Part shown: piece after piece, positions 1 to 11,200 of the stretch
How positions within the stretch are numbered: position 1 is the stretch's first letter
How the letters are laid out: each line of letters opens with the position of its first letter
Assembly: GCA_030248065.1 (NCBI GenBank)
Contig: JASAMV010005517.1
Location: 23,257-87,256, forward strand
Source: Rhynchonema sp. JSB1_4
Lineage: Eukaryota > Nematoda > Chromadorea > Monhysterida > Xyalidae
Length of the DNA stretch: 64,000 bases
Reading direction: 5' to 3'
The notes under the pieces: model-generated
Database searches by the model: none
Told to the model about the DNA's origin: nothing
What the model saw: the letters and a program-made list of their open reading frames with translations, nothing else
Program-made: the position numbers and the translations under genes

Positions 1-376
1 CCAGTCAGATCATGCAGGGCCGCGCCAAGTATGTGAAGGAGCTGAAGGCGAAAGCAATATTGAATGGCACTGATGTTACGGTGAGTGGGTTCACATTCAA
101 AATGTTTGTGATGCACAAAATTGAGCTGTTTTCCATATTCGCAAAACTTCGTCCAGACTGATCCCGAGTACGTTCGCTATCACTGGTATCTAAAAGTCAA
201 AGGAAAGAAAAACGCGAAGAAAATTGCCAAAATGGTTAGCTTTCAATCGTTATATCTTCTTCTACTGTCCTTCTCATCTCATAAAGACACATTTGCTATT
301 TTCAGGAGAATGAAGACAATTTATCTTACATGCCTGAGCTTGAAGACGAAAGTTTTCTGATTGATGATTTTGACTG
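1..376 (+). CDS. 3' end of array gene 0 (zinc-domain tandem family), partial
   Basis: Last three exons of a family member whose start lies left of the window. Exons: 1-80 (end of the 216-nt H exon, donor gtgagt), 157-234 (basic I exon, KVKGKKN core, donor gttagc) and 306-376 (acidic J exon ending SFLIDDFD, stop TGA 374-376). Phases join without a break. Spacing and sequence match array gene 1 almost exon for exon, so this copy belongs to the same subfamily as genes 1 and 2. The C-terminus is strongly acidic, after the pattern YMPELEDES, as in all copies; its role is not known. Confidence 0.8.
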
Positions 377-478
377 AATGCCCATAAGTTATTTTGTAAA
401 TCTTTTCGAATTATTTCAGTTTGATATGTACATTTGAAACAAACGTCGTTTTATATTTTCTGGTTTGGCGATTGACCA

Positions 479-484
479 AATAAA
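479..484 (+). promoter_or_regulatory. Poly(A) signal AATAAA of array gene 0
   Basis: Canonical AATAAA about 100 nt after the stop codon of gene 0 and about 190 nt before the ATG of gene 1. It shows that the copies are separate transcription units with very short spacers (roughly 220-340 bp between stop and next ATG throughout the array). Confidence 0.6.
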
Positions 485-676
485 AGTTTAGTATGGACAA
501 AGATATCTTGTGCTTACTGGGTGCAGTCATGTGGTTCTGGGATGCCACAGGCAACGATGCTTTGTTGTCCTATACGACAGGCTGGCTAATTTGTGATGTG
601 CAAAAATTTTGTTTCTTTCATTAAATAATTTTTCAAACAAGTTGATTTTGGTATAGGCTGTGCTTCAACCAGGGGA

Positions 677-3589
677 ATGGAGTCGGTACGTTCCAACCCA
701 GCAACGACGTTCTACTCAGAGTGCGAATTCTGCAATGGGCTATTCCCAATGGCATGTGTGCTAGATCACGTCAGAGTTGGCCATGAAGATGAGACGAGGT
801 AAATGTTTTGATCATGCAGTTTACTTTTTGTGACCGAATTCTAATTAAAACACTTTTACGTTTCGCAACCTATCTATCTGTCTGCTCGAAAACACTTCCG
901 CTTCAATATGTGTAGCGATTCACCGCGTTTGATATGCCTTGCAAACCGATAAAAAAATTACAGATTATCCGTTGAGCAACCGGCGCGTCGTCGTGTGTTT
1001 GCGTGCACGGATGTGACCAACACTTGGTACAATTCGAATGCGACCACCAGCGAGCACAATGCCACAAGCAAGGGTGGAATCGCTGTCAAGGTGGAACATT
1101 CGGATTCAGACGGGGAGGTCGTCGCTGAGGACCGAGATGACTCGGATCGTGATTTTATCGCAATCGGGCCGAAAAATAGCACCCACAAAGTCCGACACGT
1201 TCTAAACGATGACGTGCTTGAGAGGCATTCAATTGAACTTGAGACTTCCGACAGCACTAATGCCGGCATAAGCTGCGATTCAGCCTTGACTGCATTTCTG
1301 CACAGTCTTGAACCACCAGCTAAACGAGCGTCAACTAAACGAAAATTTACCTGGAAGCAACGAGTCATAATGTCTGATGATGACGATAATGAGCAATGTG
1401 ATGGCCGTGAGGTCAGATCATGCAAACGTAGTCGCATTAGCAAACGGAAATCGGTCACGAATGGTGAGGGGACAGAGGCCGCTCCTCTGGCTGGGGTCCA
1501 TTTCAATCCATATGCTGTTGACATGAATGACGCTGTTGCGACGTTTGCAACCCTATCGAAACTTGATCCATTGTGCCACCCGGAAATTCCAAGGCTGTTT
1601 GATACGAGATTAGCGGGTCAGTTTGTGTGACCTCTGTTTTTCTGCTTCGTAGTCTGGTGCGCACTGTTGATATCCCCAAAAAAAATCCAAGTTACTGCAT
1701 TTCAGTCGATCGGATCGATGAAACATCAGGTTTGCGAACAACCGAATTTCGTGCCCGTCTGGGCAGCGCTGGTGAAATGATGGATTGGATTAAGGAGTAC
1801 GAGCGAAAGTCGGACACACTGTGGTTCCACAAGAATGAGAAACAGGGCAAGAAGCGGGAGGAGGGGCTCATTGAAAACGTGTTGGTGCGGTGGTACTGCA
1901 AGTTCAGGTTGGTTGTTTATGAATGAGAGGTATACTTTGCTATCTGAGTTGACTGTACATTAATGTGCTTTTCTTGTTGCCGTTTCAACCTGATTTCATA
2001 GATGTGAACGCACCAGATGACCAAGAAGGCGATCGCTTCTACTCATTTTCAGTCGCAGACTGGAACAACGTCAACTTCCGCCCGAAGATCGGTGCTCAGC
2101 GCGACTTCGTTTCATGTACTCACCGGAGCATTGTTTCGCCAGTATTCTGCTGATGGGTGAGCACAATCACGATCCGGTCACAACGCTGTTGCCAACCACG
2201 ATTAAGAACATGGACTGGATTACCAATCAGTTTTTCGATCTCAAGTTCGGGCATTTGGAAGCGGTCGTTGCTGCGTTGGATGGTATGCCGAAACCCGACC
2301 CAGATCTGTGCCCGCAAATTCCCACTATTTTCGACACCAGGTTTTCGTGTAAGTTTTTTCGGGGTGGTACCACTGATTATTCGCCCGTTAATGAAAGTTT
2401 TGACATATTTTTTTCAGTAGAAAGAACTGAAAATGACGGCTCAAAGACGGTCGAATATCGAGCGCGGATTGGCAGCGCAGAAGAAATGAAAATGTGGATC
2501 AAAGAGTATGAAACATTATCCGATACCAAAATGTTCACCAAAGGTTCATACATCAAGACCAGTCGTGCACAACAACGGGTGTCAAAGCGAAGTTCGAATT
2601 CCTTTTGTCAGCGATGGTACTGTGGCTCCAGGTTTGCGAATTTCTGTTGCTGGATTGTATAGAATACCTTGTAAATATTCACTTTTATTTTCATTTCAGA
2701 AAATGGAGCTCAAACGACAGAAAGCTTTGGTCAATGAAGGATTGTCCGAAGGATTGTCCATTCACGATTCGTTCCATGATCTCTACCGAGTACCGAATCG
2801 CCGGCATATTGGTCATGGGCGAACATAACCATGCGGATTGGACTGTTAGTTTTTTCTTGTGTGAATAATTTCCAGTATCTGAGTATTCATTGTCTAATTT
2901 ATCGTTTATTTTTCAGACGATGATGCTTGAAAGGAAAAAGCCATACATTCCGCGCACCAATGTGGCCTGCAAGCCTGGTGACGCGCGATATGAACAACTG
3001 CAAAAGGCATGCGTACTGAGCTGGCTGTTTCTATTGGTTTCGGGTTTTAGAAATTACAATGTTTTCCGATAAACGATTGTACCTCATTTTAGACCTGGCG
3101 CGAGTTCGACGATTACATCCGTCAAGGCATGACCATGAAGGAAATGGTAGCGCATCACGAAAAGGTGCTCAGAGCTCGACCGGACTTCAAGGAGGAATGG
3201 CTCAAGGACAGAGTGTACATGTTCAACACCAGTCAAATCATGCAGGGACGCGCCAGATACGTGCGGAAATTGAAAGCCAAGGCCCAGATATCGGGCACTG
3301 ATGTCACTGTAAGTTCAGAACGTTGAATGCAATTCAAAACCGACAGTTAGCTGGGCATGATCAAAGCAATCTGTCGTTAATTCCAGACAGATCCCGAGTA
3401 TATTCGCTACCAGTGGTCTCTGAAAGTGAAAGGCAAGAAAAACGCGGAAAAAATTGCGAAAATGGTTGGTTTCTTTCCACCTGATGTTGCATTTTGACTG
3501 ACAGGACAATCTATGAATTTCTTCAGGACGACGCCGTTATATCGTACATGCCAGAACTGGAAGATGAAAGCCTGTTGGACATGGACTGA
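677..3589 (+). CDS. Array gene 1: double WRKY/GCM1-FLYWCH-like zinc-domain protein
   Basis: Ten exons, all phases consistent, about 690 aa: A 677-798, B 964-1616, C 1706-1907, D 2059-2348, E 2418-2631, F 2700-2844, G 2917-3006, H 3093-3308, I 3387-3464, J 3527-3589. Exon A codes C-x2-C-x11-H-x4-H (FYSECEFC). Exon B begins RRRVFACTDVTNTWYNS, then acidic and Lys/Arg stretches (possible nuclear localisation). Exons C+D form the first zinc domain (FRARLGS, WYC, then C, ending GEHNH), E+F the second (YRARIGS, WYC, CPKDC, GEHNH). H is a 72-residue block (KEMVAHHEKVLRAR); J is acidic. The WYC...C...HNH layout is that of WRKY/GCM1, FLYWCH, FAR1 and MULE-linked domains, so sequence-specific DNA binding is inferred. 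Exon G ends AAAAG before GCATGC (a GC donor, or the GT six bases on). Confidence 0.75.
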
Positions 3590-3836
3590 CTTTTCAACTG
3601 AAACGTGCCTCTTGGGTTTCATATTCTGCTGATTCTGGCTGTACCGGTGCTTTGTGTACACATGCATATTGTGCATAAAATTTTTACAAAAATTTTTAGT
3701 TCGTGCACTTTTTTGGTCTGTACGAAATGGTTGTTGTGCCACACCACGTACAAGATGATTGCTTGTTCTACCTGTGTATTTGTGCTAAAGTGCGGCTGGG
3801 ATCACAATTGACAGCACGTGGTTGCGTTGCGTTCAG

Positions 3837-6800
3837 ATGTCACTTCCATCGAATGTGCTGGAGTCCTTGCGTGACTGTGGCAATGCGAATGCCGCGACGG
3901 CGTTCTATGCTGAATGCGAGTTCTGCAGTGGACTGTTCCCGATGAGCTGTGTTGTCACTCATGTCAAAGTGGGACATGAAAATGAAATCAGGTTCGTGTT
4001 TGCGTTTCAAAGGCACTTTCCCTTATTGCGACATTGTGCTCGTGGTCGTAACAAAATTTGATGATTTCAGAACAGCCAAAGATCAACAGCCGCGTCGTCG
4101 TGTGTTTGCGTGCACGGATGTGACCAACACTTGGTACAACTCGAATGCGACCACCAACGAGCACAATGCCACAAGCAAGGGTGGAATCGCTGTCAAGGTG
4201 GAACATTCGGATTCAGACGGGGAGGTCGTCGCTGAGGACCGCAATATTGCGGATCCAGATTTTGTCGACAACGAAATCACAGTTCCTCCGCGAAGTCGTA
4301 AACCGCGAAATATCATAAAAGACGAAATGTCATTCGGCGGTTCTGAGAATCAAGCCTCAAGTCATGAACCATCAGTGGAACCAAGTGGTTCTGGGAATTG
4401 CGTCGAGGTCAATGTGAATCCACACACCACTGAACAAGCGGCGCTGGAAGCGTTTCTCAAGATTTATGATCACGGCAAACTAACCTATGGGTCAAAATCA
4501 GCGAAACGCCGAAAAGTCTCCAAACGTGCTGCCAGTGCGATTACGTCAGACAGTGACCAGGACTCTGATGCCAGCATTTATCTCAAATCGCGCAAACGAC
4601 GGCGGCCTCACAAACGCACATCGGAGGGATCTGGTTCAGCTGAGCCTAAGGCCCTTGCAGGGGTGCGCTTCAATCCTTACACGATTGACATGAAAGAGTG
4701 GCTGGCAACTTTCCCGTCATTGGACAAGCCCGATCCAGTGTGCTACCCGGAGATTCCGACTATATTTGATACGAGATTGGCTGGTGGGTTTGATTGAACT
4801 GCGACTGGAGTTCCATTGGTGCTCCGTCTACCCTATCTTGCCTATCGTGCGCATGTCGCGCATACCCAAGTTTTCACGGAATTCTTGACGGAAGGCCAAA
4901 CGTTGACAGCGGGAAAATGATAAAAAAACAGCACTTCTCAACTTTAACATTTTTTCATCTTTGCATGTTGATTTCAGCGGACCGAACGGACACGTCCGGT
5001 TTGCGTGCACTCGAGTTTCACGCACGAGTCGGGTCATTCGATGAAATGGTTGAGTGGATGAAGGAGTACGAACGTTTGTCGGACACCCGATGGTTCAAGG
5101 GTCATGAGGACAAGGGCAAGAAACGGGCTAATGGCATTATTCAGAACAAATTGTTGCGATGGTATTGTCGATTTAGGTAGGTCGTCGAATGGAGTTATGG
5201 ACATTTTAAAAATGCTATTTTTAGTTACCACAGATTCACGGAGTTTCAAGTTTTCGTATCCATCATAAACGTGCTGCCTCAAGAGAATGACAGCTCAAGT
5301 GTTTTTGGCATGACGTGGTTATCGGATGCATATCCGCACGCGCACTGGCGACGCTCTGGTGGTGCACCACCTAGCTGTGTTGCATTGCGCATCCTTAGTG
5401 TTTGTTTATAAATGCTTTTTTTAGCCGGAGATTGGAGCAACGCCAACTGCCGGCCGAAGATCGATGCTCAATGCGCGTTCGGTTCATGATCTCAGCCCAA
5501 CACTGTTTTTCGAGCATTCTCATCACCGGTGAGCACAATCACAATCAAGTCACCACCCTACCGCCTGACCGTGTGTCGCCAAAATCAGCGCAGAATTTGG
5601 AGTGGATAAAGAATACGTTCTTTGACGTCAAATTCGGTCACTTTGATGCCGTGGTTGCCGCACTAGACGACTTGCCTAGGCCAGATCCCGTGATGCATCC
5701 ACACATTCCCACAATGTTTGACACGCGATTTTCAAGTTAGTTGTTGGGTTTCAAAGCCGGTTTTGAGTTTGTAAATGTTTCTGTGGCGTGTGACCGTCTA
5801 TTTGACCAATTCGCACTGACGATGTCCTGGTGCACTTCCTCTTTTTCGAAGACAGGACTGAACTGACCCATTGGGCTGTTTCAGTGCGCAAGACAGAAGA
5901 CGACGGCACAGAATCGATCGAATATCGCGCCCGAATCGGCAGCAGCGAAGAAGTGAAGTTATGGATGAAAGAGTATGAAACATCATCTGATACCAAGATG
6001 GTCGGCAGGGGAGAGTATCCAACGAGCAAACGCGGTCAACAGCACAGCAGACGTTATCCGAATTCACTTAATCAGCTGTTTTATTGCTCAACCCGGTTAG
6101 TTTCGTATGTATTTTGTGTGTTACGGTTCGTTCGATGATGTAGTGTAACTCTGCGTGGTGGCGAAACAGACCATATACCGTACTGCTGTCCAACGGCTAT
6201 GGTGTGGTGCAGGGACACCTCTGCTTGTTGAACCTTCGAAGTGGTGAACAATTTTAAACGATACTTCGCTCCAATTTGACGTTCACCATCACCTCCTAGT
6301 CAAAACACTCCACAGTATTTACTGAACATTTTATAAGGGACCGAAAATAAAGGACTCAATCACGTCACTCGCTATCAGGAGGTTGGTTGGTTTGTTGCCA
6401 AGCGAGCGGAAGTCGTGGTCGCGTCGTTGACTGAAAATGTCCGACAGTTCCTCTGCGTATTTGATCGGGTTTTTCCACAGAGATCGATCGGGCTCATGGG
6501 TACGCGTCAACCTTTGCAACAGGACAGATGTTCGACCTTGCCTGGCTCGGTGTTGCTTCGAGGGCACACGTTTTGTATGTTTGGATCGATGCGATTGCGA
6601 TATGAGTTCAGCATGCGACAGTGGCCGGCCACTGCGTAGTTACGCCATGGTGCATCTTGTACGCCTGTCCAACGACTCTACTTCTGGGTTGACGTCGGGT
6701 GGTTTGGTGTCTTGAACTGGATTGACGCTGAGTGCCACTTTGTCCCGTGAGACGTAGTCGGTGTGGATAGCTTTCAACGTTTTGCCGTAGTCGTACTTCT

Positions 6801-8035
6801 TCGTGGTGCTTGCGTTATTGCGTAGCACAACTTCCGAGAATTTTGACTGGAATGTTGCTCGACGTTTGGCTTTCGGGTGTGGGTCGGTTGTCATGTCGTG
6901 GCAGGGATGTTCTTGAGGAAGGTAGATCGAGCTGTTGTCAATAAATTATCGTGGTGTGACAGAACGAAACGATCCATTTAATATTCTAGACGATGGCAGT
7001 GCAACGACCGACGGGCTCAACATCTTTGGGACATGCAAGATGAACCGAAGGATTGTCCGTTCAAGATTCGTTTCATGATCTCAACCGAATATCAGATTGC
7101 TGGCATTGTGTTCACTGCTGAGCATAATCACCCGGATTGGACTGTTAGTGTTTTGACTTTTATTTGTGCTCATGAATTCATGTCAATAACTGCATATTAT
7201 TTGTTGCTGAGATCCATTTGCATACTTGTTTCCAGACCATGAGGCTGAAACGAAAGAAGCCGTACCTCCCTCGCCGCATCTTAGCGGACTGCAAGCCCGG
7301 CACTGCCCGATTTGAACAATTGCAAAAGGTTGTTAATTCTAGGTTGTGTTTGGTGGCTATATACATATTGCAGCTGGCCTTTACACTGATGGCAATACAA
7401 TACCTGACTTCTCAGACCTGGCGTCAGTTCGAAGAATACATTCGCCAAAATATGACGCAGAAGGAAATGGTAGCGCATCACGAAAAGGTGCTCAGAGCTC
7501 GACCGGACTTCAGAGAGGAATGGCTCACGGACAGAGTGTACATGTTCAACACCAGTCAGATCATGCAGGCCCGAGCCAGATACGTGAAAGGGTTGCAAGC
7601 AAAAGCTGATATGACCGGCTGCGATATTAATGTAAGTCGCATCGTCGTTGGTATGTTTGATGAGACCTGCTTGTTATTTGCTCTGAGAGTTACTGTATGT
7701 CCAAATTCAGGCTGATGCCGAATACATTCGCTACAAGTTGAACCTGAAAGTCAAGGGCAAGAAGACACCGGAGAAGATTGCCAAAATGGTTAGTGTTTAC
7801 ACTTACGTAATGTATTGAGTGCAGTAATGTTGGTCTGTTTCGCCTTGCTTTCGCAGACAGACCGAGGCGCCAGGGCTCGTCAGTCCGAACGCCTCTGGCA
7901 AATTTCTCTGGTAACTCACTGTTATATCTCAATGATTTTTTAAGCCGAATATTCGTTGCGTTTCAGAAAGACAATGATATCGCGTACATGCCAGAGCTTG
8001 AAGACGAAAGCTTATTGCCAAATGATGAGTGTTGA
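3837..8035 (+). CDS. Array gene 2: double zinc-domain protein
   Basis: Ten exons, about 732 aa: A 3837-3991, B 4071-4783, C 4978-5176, D 5425-5735, E 5885-6095, F 6990-7143, G 7236-7328, H 7416-7631, I 7711-7788, J 7967-8035; every junction keeps phase. Same order of parts as gene 1: FYAECEFC knuckle, FACTDVTNTWY exon, long charged linker with KRRK and RKRRR clusters, zinc domain 1 (C+D, ending GEHNH), zinc domain 2 (E+F, ending AEHNH), the KEMVAHHEKVLRAR block and an acidic end (YMPELEDES). In zinc domain 2 the usual WYC is FYC. The 0.9-kb intron E-F carries an antisense LINE fragment. About 150 bp at the start of exon B (4091-4241) is nearly identical to gene 1, far more than the flanks. 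Function is inferred only from the domain layout. Confidence 0.75.
6340..6897 (-). pseudogene. Degenerate 3' fragment of a LINE (non-LTR) ORF2 inside an intron
   Basis: Antisense to array gene 2, in its E-F intron. An open stretch 6640-6894 continues, after a stop and a frameshift, into residues reading RSG/GHCRMLNSYRNRIDP and then CPRSNTEP...VEHLSCC, followed in another frame by LWKNPIKYAEEL. This is the familiar C-terminal tail of jockey-like reverse-transcriptase proteins (GHC..L..Y..RI, C..C, E..HLL..C, then a tail such as LW..P). At least two frameshifts and one stop show it is dead. It was identified by motif pattern only; no search was possible. Confidence 0.65.
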
Positions 8036-8270
8036 TCTATTCAAACATTATTGTACATGCAAAATTTTTCACTCTTTTGCAAATATTCACATACATAATT
8101 GTGCTATTGCATAAAATCTGCTCTCACAGCTTGCGCGTTGGTTATATTTGATAAGAACGTGTGGTATCGTCAGGCCATGGACAGGCCCCGAGTTTTAACT
8201 GTCCTACCATTCAGATCACGGATCAAAATCTCAATCTTCTACGTTTCGTACTTCTAGAATTCCAACCGCT

Positions 8271-11200
8271 ATGGCGGATTCACTTGGTCACTATGCAAAT
8301 GGCAGTGCGTCAACATCGTTCTACTCAGAGTGCGAATTCTGCAATGGACTGTTCCCAGTTGACTGTGTGCTTGATCACGTCAAAGTGGGACATGAAAATG
8401 AAGATCGGTTAGCGTTCTTACTGATAATTTTTTGTCTGACAAATTGCTGCGCACTCTGAGCCCGACATTTGTCGTTTGACGAGGACGAGGATTAATGCAT
8501 AATTTTCAGTTCTGTTAACATGTCCTGTGATCTGTCCTGATGTCCGTGATCTTTCTCTCTCCTTGGCGCTTTTTGTAGCTTTTATTTGCTGTGGTTTTGT
8601 TATAACCAGTGTTGTAACTTTTTTCATTTCCGTAATTGTCCCACCCGGTCTTGTAACTGTGCTTCTATCATTAATTTACGTGCATGGTTTTATGCGTCAC
8701 TGAGAGCAATAAACAAACAAACAAATTGCTCAACTTGTTAATTACGTCTGATCCCAGCTGGATGCAGACTCCGCCCACTTTGTCTTGACCGTGACTACAA
8801 CACCAGCGCCCACTGTCCAACCCATTTTGAGCCTTTTTGGCCTATTTTTCAGGCTTAGGTTTAAGTTTGGGCTTAGTACCAGTAGAGTGTGGCTAACTTG
8901 TTGTTTTAATCTACCGGTGCCCTCTCTCACTGGCTTGCACTTTCGTGCGCAGCAAGCTATGTTTTACACGAGCTTTAAGATCTGCTCGTGGTGCTTTTTG
9001 GAGGTCAATTGGCCAGAGGTGTTCGCACCGATGAGGCCTGGCACCTCGCACGTCTGTGAAAACAGGCCGAAACTGCCAAAACTCACTGCTGTTACATTGT
9101 AAAGCTTAGGCTCCAGCGAGAGTAAATCGAAACATCACAAGCCTGTCAAATACCGAGATGACCATTGGCATGAAACACCACGCGCGGTCTTTCCAAAACT
9201 GCTGCATCCAACTGGGATGAGACCGGTAGTTACATAGTTCTCGCCTTGCCAACGCCGGGTTTTGGAAAGCAACCGAGTTTCAAACCAGAGGTGGTAAACT
9301 ACAGTACATTTCCAGGAAAGGGGTAGCTGCACTAGTGTCACGCGGGCGTACGATTAATTTGCGGGCAGTACTTAACAGGCAGCATTTTGTGACTTTCCCA
9401 CGCCCAAGCACGCACTAGGTCACACGCGTGCGGGTGCGTGCGATAGTTAAGCAAAAAGTCGATAACTCTTAAGCACGTGCACGCAAATTAATCGTATACC
9501 CGCGTGCGCACTAGTGCAACTACCCCTTTCCTGGAAATGTACTGTAACTGATCATTACATTTTCATTCGGAAATAAACCTTTGCTTGTGAAGTGAAATTC
9601 TGTTTACTTGACATTGATAATGTCGAACATCTGTACGATTTTGCAGTCACCATTCTGTCGAGGCGCGTCGTCGTGTGTTCGCGTGCACGGATGTGACCAA
9701 CACGTGGTACAACTCGAAAGTCACCAACATTCATGCCAAAATCGCGTCAATTTCCGCTTTGAGCGGTGGAATCGTCAAAGTTGAGCAGCAAGGTGATGAT
9801 GACGAAGCGCAAACATCTGGAGTCGGTTTGATCGAGTCGGATGCCGAGGGGGAATGCGTACATGATTCAGCAGGGTCAGGCGCCTTTCCAGACTCAGACT
9901 ATGAATTCAGCCTTGCGGACGATTTTAAACCGAAGCGATCCACAAGACGACGCAAAGCAGTCACATCAAAGAAAGAAAACTCGCCGACGAAAGGCAAACG
10001 CAAACGAAAGACAGCTGATGTTTCGTTTGATGGCAACAGCGATGAGTACTTCAATCCTCAGACCAGTAATGTGGATGAGGCGCTGGCAACGTTTGCTGAG
10101 CTGGTCAAACCCGACCCGGAACGATTTCCAGAGATTCCGAGCTCGTTTGAAACGAAATTCGCGAGTGTGTTTGTCTGATTTTGTCCCAAAGTAAAATGAA
10201 GTTTTACACGACAGACTTTCTGTCGAAAATTTTAACGTTTCCAGTAGATTTGATTTGACTTTTTTCAGTGGAGAAAACCGACTCATCCGGCTTGAGTGGA
10301 GTGGAGTTCCAAGCTCGAATCGGCACAATTGACGAAGTGAACCAATGGGTGAAAGAATATGGACAACAGACGAAGACGAAATGGCACTACGTCATACAGC
10401 ACAGTCGTGTTGATAGCACATTGTCTGTTAGATGGTATTGTGGCGAAAGGTAACATAAGATTATGATTTTTATGAGCGACATCAAACTTGGTGATCGGAT
10501 CGGATCGGATGTGATCTGCCTTAGTCACGTGATTTCGTTAACTTGAATTTAATGATACCAAGAAATTTAGTGATGCCACTAATTTCGTTCAGCGTAAAAA
10601 GTTTCCCCGGCCTAAGAATAACTAATACGATGGAAGAAACTAATCGTTCCAGTAAATTTCTTAATATCCTTAATGCAAAAACCACGGGCTACCAGGGCAA
10701 GTCACATCCGATCGCCAAGTTTGATATCGACCTATGTATATGATGGCCCACGCCCGCAGTGCAGAACAGTATCAATTGGGCTGGGCGCTATCAACTGTTG
10801 CTGGCAAGCGCCTTGCCAACGACTTGGCATGGATTGGCCCGGACTTGGCATAGACCTCGCATGGACTTGCGTCCCGGTCATACGCACATACTGCATTAGA
10901 GTCCAATACTGATTTTCTTCCACATGCGTGCAAAATCCGCCAGCTGGCCATATGCATCGACAGACACAGATTGCCAGCTGGCTGATGTGGCTCGCATGTT
11001 TATGTTTTTTAAAAACGAACAAATCTGTCTTGATCTGACGCGCAGTTTGTGCACTGTGTATTACACACACAGTTCCAGCACACAACCATAGACACAGAGC
11101 TGGCTAATGTTGCACGCGTGTGTGTATATTGTATAAAACCAAACAAAAGAAATTCAGTGTTGGACTCTAACACGGTTTGTGCGTATGGCTGCGCAGCTCG

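Noticed and set aside
958..1524. Long open frame on the minus strand across exon B of array gene 1 (and the similar one at 4083-4316)
   Set aside because: It is the antisense shadow of the conserved FACTDVTNTWY exon; no splice context or independent conservation.
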